Position numbers and translations under genes: made by a program. A stretch of 53,821 nt of DNA from CALIZF01 sp046292445 (lineage in GTDB: Bacteria > Pseudomonadota > Alphaproteobacteria > Rhodobacterales > Rhodobacteraceae): assembly GCA_046292445.1 (NCBI GenBank), contig JBKBQT010000023.1:1-53821 (forward strand), in the 5' to 3' direction. Numbering within the stretch: the first letter of the stretch is position 1; every line of letters starts with the position of its first letter. Positions 47,754 through 53,821 of the stretch are shown piece by piece. The notes beneath the pieces were generated by a model. It was given only the letters and a program-made list of their open reading frames with translations. It was not told the origin of the DNA and made no database searches.

Positions 47754-48307
47754 GCCTCGCCCTCCCGGCCGCGGATGGTCCAGCGCAGGCTGCGCCCCAC
47801 GGTGTAGAGGCAGACGATCAGGAACAGCGCCGCCCCGATGACCGCGCCGCCATAGGGATACCAGAAGGGGATCCCGAGTTCGTAGCTCGTCTCGGGAAAG
47901 AACGGGCGCGGGCCGAAGCCGAGCGCCCGGCGCAGATCGGGCGACAGGAACGGCAGCCGCTCGCCGAAGGCCGCCCAGAGCCGCCACAGGATGACCCACG
48001 CGATCGCCGTCATCACCAGATCGCCCGCAAGGCCGAGCGCCGCCTGCAACCGCGCCGGCAGCAGGTTCGACAGGATGTCCACCGTCACATGCCCCCGCCG
48101 CAGCTGGCACCAGGGCAGGAAGGCAAAGACGGCCAGCGCGCAGGCCATCGACACCAGTTCGAAATCGCCCTTGATCGGCGCAAGGCCGAAGGGCACCAGC
48201 CCGCGCCCGATGACCGATGCGACCGTCAGCAGCGCCACCGCCAGCAGCAGCAGCCCGCCGAACAGGGCCAGCACCCGCGCAAGTCCTTCTAGAATCCGCC
48301 CGACCAT
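47750..48307 (-). CDS. dctQ: TRAP transporter small permease (DctQ type)
   Basis: A 185-residue inner-membrane protein with four predicted helices (LFGGLLLLAVALLTVASVIGRG; FELVSMACALAVFAFLPWCQ; LGLAGDLVMTAIAWVILWRLW; YGGAVIGAALFLIVCLYTVG). It has the DctQ features: FELVSMACALAVFAFLPWCQLRRGHVTVDIL and a C-terminal basic tail. The loop between helices 3 and 4 (PFLSPDLRRALGFGPRPFFPETSYELGIPFWYPYG) is longer than usual. It assembles with DctM. The ATG at 48307 is preferred, with AGAGGCGG upstream. Four bases separate it from the monooxygenase stop. Confidence 0.92.
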   Translation of the reverse strand: MVGRILEGLARVLALFGGLLLLAVALLTVASVIGRGLVPFGLAPIKGDFELVSMACALAVFAFLPWCQLRRGHVTVDILSNLLPARLQAALGLAGDLVMTAIAWVILWRLWAAFGERLPFLSPDLRRALGFGPRPFFPETSYELGIPFWYPYGGAVIGAALFLIVCLYTVGRSLRWTIRGREGEA

Positions 48308-48311
48308 CGGT

Positions 48312-49583
48312 TCAGCCCGCCTCTGCAAGGATCGGCGGGCGCGCGTTCAGCGTGGCAATGTCCATGCCCGCCACGCGCTTGTAGTCGTCGGCGAGCCGCC
48401 GGCGTTCGTCCATCGGCAGCACGTCGTCGATCCGCGCAAAGCCGTCCGGCGCCAGCGCCGCCACCCGGTCGAGGATCGCGTCCGGCCCCTCGCCGCGATT
48501 GGCGAGCACGAGCGCATTGACCGCCTCGCGGCGCGCTGCCTCATAGGCGGCCAGCGCCGCCGGCCCGATGCCGTGGTCGCGCAAGCACCGGCCGAGGACG
48601 CGCGCGTCGAGGATCGCCTGGCTCGCCCCGTTCGACCCGATCGGATACATCGCATGCGCCGCATCGCCGAGGAGCGTGACCGCCCCATGCGTCCAGCGCG
48701 GCAGCGGATCGCGGTCCACCATCGGGTATTCCCAGACCCCGCTCGCCCGCGCGATCAGCGCCGGCACGTCGATCCAGCCGAACGACCAGCCGGCAAAGGC
48801 GGGCGCGAAATCGGCAAGCCGCCCCTGCCGGTTCCAGTCCTGCCGCTGCCAGTCGTGATCGGCAGGAAAGGCAAGGTCCGCGATCCAGTTGAGCCGCTGG
48901 CGCCCGCCCGGCCCCTCCGGCGTCAGATCGGCGATGGGATAGACGACGAACTTGCGCGCCCGCGTGCCGATCATCGCCATCGTGCGACCGTCGAGGAAGG
49001 GCGCAGCCTCGGTCACGCCGCGCCACATCATCACCCCGCGCCACTTCGCCGCCCCCTCGCCGGGGAAGAGCGCGGCGCGCACCGCCGAATTGATCCCGTC
49101 GGCGGCGACCAGCACCGCCCCGCGGTCGGTGCCGCGCGCCTCGCCGGTCTTGCGGTCGGCCAGGGTCACGGTCACGCCGCCGGCATCCTCGGTCCAGCCG
49201 GTCACCGCCGAGCCGGTGCGCAACACCCCCTCGCCCGCCCGGTCGAGAAGCGCCCGGCGCAGCATGTCCTGCAGCAGCCCCCGGTGCACCGAAACCTGCG
49301 GCCAGCGATAGCCCGCCGCGATCCCCCGCGCCTCCTGCCAGATCGCGCCGCCCTGCGCCGAGAAATAGGCAACCCCCTGCGTGCGCAGCCCGATCGCGTC
49401 GAGCGCGCGCTCGAGGCCGAGCGCGTGCAGCTCCCGCACCGCATGCGGCTGCACGTTGATCCCGACGCCGAGCGGACGCAGGTCGGCCACCGCCTCGTGG
49501 ATGCGGAACGGCAGGCCAAGCGCCTGCAGCGTCAGGCCGAGCGTGAGGCCGCCGATCCCGGCCCCGGCGATCAGGATGGTCAT
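48312..49583 (-). CDS. FAD-dependent aromatic-ring monooxygenase-like protein
   Basis: A 423-residue flavoprotein of the class A (PHBH/salicylate hydroxylase-like) family. The FAD dinucleotide fold is ILIAGAGIGGLTLGLTLQALGL, the middle DG motif is VLVAADGINSAVR and the GD motif is VTLLGDAAHAMYPIGSNGASQAILDARVL. Such enzymes hydroxylate aromatic or heteroaromatic acids with NAD(P)H and oxygen; the substrate is unknown. The ATG at 49583 is at the fold start. It lies between dctP (65 bases) and dctQ (4 bases), so it is co-transcribed with the TRAP genes and probably acts on the imported compound. There is no signal peptide, so it is cytoplasmic. Confidence 0.88.
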   Translation of the reverse strand: MTILIAGAGIGGLTLGLTLQALGLPFRIHEAVADLRPLGVGINVQPHAVRELHALGLERALDAIGLRTQGVAYFSAQGGAIWQEARGIAAGYRWPQVSVHRGLLQDMLRRALLDRAGEGVLRTGSAVTGWTEDAGGVTVTLADRKTGEARGTDRGAVLVAADGINSAVRAALFPGEGAAKWRGVMMWRGVTEAAPFLDGRTMAMIGTRARKFVVYPIADLTPEGPGGRQRLNWIADLAFPADHDWQRQDWNRQGRLADFAPAFAGWSFGWIDVPALIARASGVWEYPMVDRDPLPRWTHGAVTLLGDAAHAMYPIGSNGASQAILDARVLGRCLRDHGIGPAALAAYEAARREAVNALVLANRGEGPDAILDRVAALAPDGFARIDDVLPMDERRRLADDYKRVAGMDIATLNARPPILAEAG

Positions 49584-49648
49584 GAACTGCCCCCGTGGTG
49601 CAGCGGGCGGCCCTGCCTGCAGGGCCGCCCGCATCCGGCCTGCCGCGG

Positions 49649-50689
49649 TTACTGCCCCGCGCGCGCCGCCGCCATCGCCGCCCGCGCCGCATCGAGCAGC
49701 GCCGCGCCGTCAAGGCCCATGCCGGTCACTTCCGCAACCCAGCCCGCCGCGACCCCCTCGCTCGCCGCGGCAAGCGCGGCCGTCAGCGCGGGATCCGTCG
49801 TGGCGATGGTGTTGCCGCGCTTCTCGATGATGCCGATCCCGACCAGATCGCCCGCATCCATCGCGCGCCCCGCCCAGGCCGATGTCTCGATCCCCGAATT
49901 GGCGTTGATGACCGCCTTGAGGTCGGCCGGCAGGCCCTCGTAACGCGCCTTGTTCATCGCGAAGACGAAGGTGACGTTGTAGAGCGCGGTATCGCCGCCG
50001 ATCCGGGTGTGGCTGTCCACCAGTTCCTCGACCTTGAGCGCGGGGACGACCTCGAACGGGATCACGCCGCCATCGACGACCCCTTTGGACAGCGCCTCGG
50101 GAAAGGCCGGCACCGGCATCGACACCGGCGTCGCCCCGAGCGCCTCGAGCAGGCGCGAGGACAGTCGCGAAGGGCCGCGCAGTTTCAGCCCCTTGAAATC
50201 GTCCATCGAGGTGATCGGTCCGCCCTTCTTGTGGATGACCCCCGGCCCGTGCATGTGCACCGCGATCAGGTGGACATCAGAAAACCGCTCGGTCGCGTTT
50301 TCCTGCACGAAGGTCCAGGCGGCCCGGCTTGCCGCCTCGCCCGAGGTCGGCGTCATGAACGGCAATTCCAGCGCCTCGGTCTCCGGGAAGCGGCCGGGCG
50401 TATAGGAGGTCAGCGTCCAGACGATATCGACCACGCCATCCTTGGCCTGATCGTAGAGCGTCGGCGGCGCCCCCCCGAGCTGCATCGCGGGATAGATCTC
50501 GACCTTGATGCGCCCGGACGATTCGTCCATCACCTTCTGCGCCCAGGGCTCGATGAAGTTGAGCGGCACCGAGCCGCGCGGGCTCAGGAAATGGTGGACC
50601 CGCAGCGTCACCTCCTGCGCCGCCGCCGCGCCGACGCCCAGCACCACCGCCAGCGCGCCGGCCAGCGCGAATGTCGTCCTGCGTTTCAT
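49649..50689 (-). CDS. dctP: TRAP transporter substrate-binding protein (DctP family)
   Basis: A 346-residue periplasmic binding protein. The signal peptide (MKRRTTFALAGALAVVLGVGAAAA-Q) is followed by TLRVHHFLSPRGSVPLNFIEPWAQKVMDESSGRIKVEIYPAMQLGGAPPTLYDQAKDGVVDIVW, the usual DctP opening. The central KLRGPSRLSSRLLEALGATPVSMPVPAFPEALSKGVVDGGVIPFEVV carries the Arg that clamps a carboxylate group of the ligand, so the substrate is probably an organic acid. The ATG at 50689 has GGGGGAGA upstream. It is the first gene of the TRAP operon and is divergent from dsbB. Confidence 0.95.
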   Translation of the reverse strand: MKRRTTFALAGALAVVLGVGAAAAQEVTLRVHHFLSPRGSVPLNFIEPWAQKVMDESSGRIKVEIYPAMQLGGAPPTLYDQAKDGVVDIVWTLTSYTPGRFPETEALELPFMTPTSGEAASRAAWTFVQENATERFSDVHLIAVHMHGPGVIHKKGGPITSMDDFKGLKLRGPSRLSSRLLEALGATPVSMPVPAFPEALSKGVVDGGVIPFEVVPALKVEELVDSHTRIGGDTALYNVTFVFAMNKARYEGLPADLKAVINANSGIETSAWAGRAMDAGDLVGIGIIEKRGNTIATTDPALTAALAAASEGVAAGWVAEVTGMGLDGAALLDAARAAMAAARAGQ

Positions 50690-50876
50690 GGTATTCTCCC
50701 CCATAGCGACCGGCGGGTTCGCCCCGCCTTGCGGCGGCAGGGAAGCGCAAGGGGACGATCGTTGCAAGCGGAATGAGCGGCGGCTGCGGCAGATGTCGCA
50801 CCGGACCGTGACCCGGACAGCCTTGCCTGCCCGCCGCGCCTCGGGCATCACCTGCGCGTCCATGTCGGAGGCACGG

Positions 50877-51347
50877 GTGAGGCGCACAACTCTCGTTCTG
50901 GCCGCCGCGGGCGGGTCGGCGGCGCTGCTGGCCGCCGCGCTGGTGTCGCAATACGGCTTCGGCCTCTATCCCTGCGCGCTCTGCCTGTGGCAACGCTGGC
51001 CGCACGGCGCCGCGATCGCGATCGGCCTTCTCGCGCTGGTCCTGCCCGGACGCATCCTGCCGCTTCTCGGGGCGCTGGCGGCACTGGCGACGGCCGGGAT
51101 CGGCGGGTTCCATGCCGGGGTCGAACAGGGCTGGTGGGACGGCCTCGCCAGCTGTGCCGGCGGCCCCGGCATCATCGGCCTGACCCCCGAGGCGCTGCTC
51201 GACCCGACCATCCCGGTCGCGTCCGCCCCGCGCTGCGATGAAATCGCGTTCCAAGTCGCCGGCCTGTCGATGGCGGCGTGGAACATGATCCTGTCGGCGG
51301 GCCTCGCCGCGCTCTGGCTGATGGCGGCGCGGGCGCGTCCGGCCTGA
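50877..51347 (+). CDS. dsbB: Disulfide bond formation protein DsbB family
   Basis: A 156-residue four-helix membrane protein that reoxidises DsbA with quinones. The first periplasmic redox pair is Cys33-x2-Cys36 (YPCALCLWQRWPH) and the second is Cys93 and Cys120 (ASCAGG and RCDEI), with four hydrophobic segments. The start GTG (50877) has GGAGG five bases upstream, and the first helix begins immediately. An upstream ATG (50862) is in frame but would place the same GGAGG inside the coding region. It is divergent from dctP with 187 bases between starts; no dsbA is seen. Confidence 0.9.
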   Translation: MRRTTLVLAAAGGSAALLAAALVSQYGFGLYPCALCLWQRWPHGAAIAIGLLALVLPGRILPLLGALAALATAGIGGFHAGVEQGWWDGLASCAGGPGIIGLTPEALLDPTIPVASAPRCDEIAFQVAGLSMAAWNMILSAGLAALWLMAARARPA

Positions 51348-51357
51348 CGCCCGGGCG

Positions 51358-51633
51358 TCAGTGCAGCGTGAACTCGCCGGTGACGTTCCGCCACTCGGCG
51401 GGGCCGATCATCTTGCGATGCGTGAAGCGGACCGAATGCAGCGGGCCCTCGATGCTCTTCTGCCAGAATTCGATGAACCGGAACAGCCGCGGGTGATCGG
51501 GCGCAAGGTCGTAGTCCTGCCAGACGAAGGTGTTGAGCACATTGCGGTGGTCCGGCATGCGGTAGGTGAATTCGGCCGTGGTCAGCCCATAGCCGCGCAG
51601 CATCAGCTCGGTTTCCGAGCGGGGTGTCGCCAT
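51358..51633 (-). CDS. usg: Usg family protein
   Basis: A 91-residue protein with the Usg family pattern LRGYGLTTAEFTYRMPDHRNVLNTFVWQDYDLAPDHPRLFRFIEFWQKSIEGPLHSVRFTH, common in alphaproteobacteria and sometimes found near trp genes. Function is unknown; the name comes from a gene upstream of trpF. The ATG at 51633 has GGAGG seven bases upstream. It faces dsbB tail to tail (10 bases between the stops) and is divergent from gyrA. Confidence 0.9.
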   Translation of the reverse strand: MATPRSETELMLRGYGLTTAEFTYRMPDHRNVLNTFVWQDYDLAPDHPRLFRFIEFWQKSIEGPLHSVRFTHRKMIGPAEWRNVTGEFTLH

Positions 51634-51763
51634 CGTTTGCCTCCTTTGTTACACGCCTGTCGCAGGGCGGTCGGAAATCATGCCACGACCAGAAAACACG
51701 TCAATGAAAACAATGTGTTGTCACTCACCCTCGGCGGCTGCTTGCGGCTGGGGCGGGGCGGCA

Positions 51764-51792
51764 TTGCACCCAAGCCTTGGGTTCGGCTATAC
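51764..51792 (+). promoter_or_regulatory. Predicted gyrA promoter with internal palindrome
   Basis: TTGCAC (51764-51769) and CTATAC (51787-51792) are 17 bases apart and about 57 bases before the gyrA ATG. The spacer contains a perfect 13-bp palindrome, CCCAAG C CTTGGG (51769-51781). Matches to consensus are moderate. Confidence 0.4.
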
Positions 51793-51849
51793 CCGTGACA
51801 ACAGCATATGGGGCCGCCCAGCCGCCCCGCCCCCGACCGGGAACCCGAC

Positions 51850-53821
51850 ATGAGCGACCGCCCCGAAGACGCTGAGCCCAAAGACGAAACGCCGCAGACG
51901 CCCCTCCACGGCCCGCAGGTCGACATCGCCGCAGAGATGAAGACGGCCTATCTCGACTATGCCATGTCGGTGATCGTCAGCCGCGCGATCCCCGATCTGC
52001 GCGACGGCCTCAAACCTGTGCATCGGCGCATTCTTTATGCAATGCACGAAACCGGCAACACCCACGACAAGCCCTATCGCAAGTCGGCGCGCCCGGTGGG
52101 CGACGTGATGGGCAAGTATCACCCGCATGGCGACAGCGCGATCTACGATGCGCTCGTGCGCATGGCGCAGCCCTTCTCGATGTCGCTCAAGCTGCTCGAC
52201 GGGCAGGGCAATTTCGGCTCGATGGACGGCGACAATGCCGCCGCCATGCGCTATACCGAAGTGCGGATGGATCGTCCCGCGGCCTTCCTTCTGGCCGACA
52301 TCGACAAGGACACGGTCGATTTCCAGGACAATTACGACGGCAAGGACCGCGAGCCCACGGTTCTGCCCGCGCGCTTTCCCAACATGCTGGTCAACGGCGC
52401 GGGCGGCATCGCGGTCGGCATGGCGACGAACATCCCCCCCCACAATCTCGGCGAGGTGATCGAGGCCTGCCTTGCGCTGATCGACAACCCTGATGTTGCG
52501 ACCGAGCGCCTGCTCGAGATCGTGCCGGGCCCGGATTTTCCGACCGGCGCGCTGATCCTCGGCCGGGCGGGCGCGCGCAAGGCCTATCTCGAGGGGCGCG
52601 GGTCGGTGCTGATCCGCGCGCGCACCCATATCGAGGAGTTGCGCAAGGATCGCTTTGCCATCGTCGTCGATGACGTACCCTATCAGGTCAACAAGGCCGC
52701 GATGATCGAGAAGATGGCCGAACTCGTCCGCGAAAAGCGGATCGAGGGGATCGCGGCCATCGCCGACGAGAGCGACCGGGTCGGCGTGCGGGTGGTGATC
52801 GAGCTCAAGCGCGATGCGACGCCGGATGTGGTGCTCAACCAGCTCTACCGCTTCACGCCGCTGCAGACCTCGTTCGGCTGCAACATGCTGGCGCTGAACG
52901 GGGGCCGGCCGGAGCAGCTCACCCTGCGGGATTTCCTCACCCATTTCCTGACCTTCCGCGAAGAGGTCGTGGCACGCCGCACGGCGCATGAGCTGCGCCG
53001 CGCCCGCGAGCGGGCACATGTGCTGTGCGGTCTCGCTGTCGCCGTGTCGAACGTGGACGAGGTGGTGCGCACCATCCGCGCCAGCGCGGATGCGGCCGAG
53101 GCGCGGGCGCGCCTGATGGAACGCCGCTGGCCCGCCGCCGATATCGCGCCCTATATCCGGCTGATCGACGATCCGACGCATACAATGAATGCCGACGGCA
53201 CCTACAACCTCAGCGAGGTGCAGGCGCGCGCGATCCTCGATCTGCGCCTGCAGCGCCTGACCGCGCTCGGCGTCAAGGAGGTGACGGACGAGCTTGCCGA
53301 GCTTGCCGGCCGGATCACCGACTACCTCGCCATCCTCGCCAGCCGCGAGCGGATCCTCGCGATCATCGCCGCCGAGCTGCGCGAGGTGCGCGATCTCTTC
53401 GCCGTGCCGCGGCGCACCGAGATCGTGGACTGGGAGGGCGATCTCGAGGACGAGGATCTGATCGAGCGCGAGGACATGGTGGTGACCGTCACCGCCTCAG
53501 GCTGGATCAAGCGCACGCCGCTGGCCGAATTCCGGGCCCAGCGGCGCGGCGGCAAGGGCCTTGCCTCGATGCAGACCAAGGAAGACGACATGGTGACGAC
53601 GCTGTTCGTCGCCAACACCCATACCGCGCTTCTGTTCTTCACCACCGACGGGATGGTCTATCAGCTCAAGTGCTGGCGCCTGCCGCTGGCCGGGCGCGCA
53701 GCCAAGGGCAAGCCGCTGGTGAACATCCTGCCCATCGACACCGGCGTGTCGATCGCGGCGCTGATGCCCGTGGACGTGCCCGAGGCGGAATGGGACAGCC
53801 TGCAGATCGTCTTTGCCACCT
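51850..53821 (+). CDS. gyrA: DNA gyrase subunit A, 3' end beyond the window
   Basis: The first 657 codons are present with no stop. The breakage-reunion domain has DYAMSVIVSRAIPDLRDGLKPVHRRILYAM and the catalytic Tyr135 in AAAMRYTE. The quinolone-determining region is KYHPHGDSAIYDALVRMAQPF, with Ser96 and Asp100 at the E. coli Ser83/Asp87 positions, i.e. the sensitive-type residues. The GyrA box QRRGGKG (564-570) marks gyrase and rules out ParC, which lacks it. GyrA with GyrB introduces negative supercoils. The ATG at 51850 follows a weak ribosome binding site. The N-terminal ~20 residues (EDAEPKDETPQTPLHGPQ) are a short acidic extension. Confidence 0.97.
   Translation, partial: MSDRPEDAEPKDETPQTPLHGPQVDIAAEMKTAYLDYAMSVIVSRAIPDLRDGLKPVHRRILYAMHETGNTHDKPYRKSARPVGDVMGKYHPHGDSAIYDALVRMAQPFSMSLKLLDGQGNFGSMDGDNAAAMRYTEVRMDRPAAFLLADIDKDTVDFQDNYDGKDREPTVLPARFPNMLVNGAGGIAVGMATNIPPHNLGEVIEACLALIDNPDVATERLLEIVPGPDFPTGALILGRAGARKAYLEGRGSVLIRARTHIEELRKDRFAIVVDDVPYQVNKAAMIEKMAELVREKRIEGIAAIADESDRVGVRVVIELKRDATPDVVLNQLYRFTPLQTSFGCNMLALNGGRPEQLTLRDFLTHFLTFREEVVARRTAHELRRARERAHVLCGLAVAVSNVDEVVRTIRASADAAEARARLMERRWPAADIAPYIRLIDDPTHTMNADGTYNLSEVQARAILDLRLQRLTALGVKEVTDELAELAGRITDYLAILASRERILAIIAAELREVRDLFAVPRRTEIVDWEGDLEDEDLIEREDMVVTVTASGWIKRTPLAEFRAQRRGGKGLASMQTKEDDMVTTLFVANTHTALLFFTTDGMVYQLKCWRLPLAGRAAKGKPLVNILPIDTGVSIAALMPVDVPEAEWDSLQIVFAT

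Overview
The window is about 54 kb of very GC-rich chromosome from an alphaproteobacterium, almost certainly a member of the Rhodobacteraceae (Rhodobacterales). The pointers are a tRNA-His without an encoded G-1 and with A73, a LexA box of the alphaproteobacterial type (GTTC-N7-GTTC) in front of mmcB, a 6S RNA gene convergent with an sspA/YdiY-like gene as described in Rhodobacter sphaeroides, a VPLPA-type C-terminal sorting tail, and an nrdR-rib-nusB neighbourhood. Most of it is ordinary housekeeping and accessory chromosome; I see no prophage, insertion sequence or CRISPR array.

Layout. 1-3.6 kb: the edge of a membrane protein, iron superoxide dismutase, a large RTX calcium-binding protein and tRNA-His. 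3.7-5.6 kb: a small DUF6324-like protein, mmcB under a LexA box, divergent 6S RNA, and an outer-membrane protein like SspA. 5.7-16.6 kb: riboflavin synthesis (ribH, a ribBX-type ribB, ribE, ribD) with nusB and nrdR, all on the minus strand. It is interrupted by an SGNH hydrolase with a sorting tail and by a plus-strand capsule cassette (KpsS-like, Wza-like lipoprotein, KpsC-like). 16.8-25.2 kb: a dipeptidase, universal stress protein, hemP, a DegT-type aminotransferase with a phosphoglycolate phosphatase, glmU-glmS, a DUF3833 lipoprotein and an AlkD-like protein.

25.2-32.8 kb: a complete five-step histidine utilisation locus. hutI-hutH-hutG-hutU run leftward with overlapping ends, and hutF and the repressor hutC run rightward from a shared 64-bp region that contains a palindromic operator candidate. 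32.8-42.6 kb: a SnoaL-like protein, prfC, an unknown protein, pyruvate carboxylase, a dimethylglycine/sarcosine dehydrogenase-type flavoenzyme and a MobA-like nucleotidyltransferase. 42.6-45.6 kb: two adjacent Hint-domain proteins, the larger one built as RTX - DUF4114 - RTX - Hint. 45.6-46.3 kb: a 693-nt gene-free stretch with a strong hairpin and a perfect CtrA box, then tRNA-Leu(CAA). 46.4-50.7 kb: a TRAP transporter (dctP, dctQ, dctM) with a flavoprotein monooxygenase gene between dctP and dctQ. 50.9 kb to the end: dsbB, usg and the first 657 codons of gyrA.

The points most worth a second look are the LexA box placed between -35 and -10 of a probably leaderless mmcB that is divergent from 6S RNA; a family of short motifs (GGATATTT...GAAG), often behind a GC hairpin, lying just past gene ends; the isolated CtrA box in the 693-nt gap; the tandem Hint proteins; and the monooxygenase inside the TRAP operon. 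No wholly new system is evident. All start sites, promoters and operators were read by eye.
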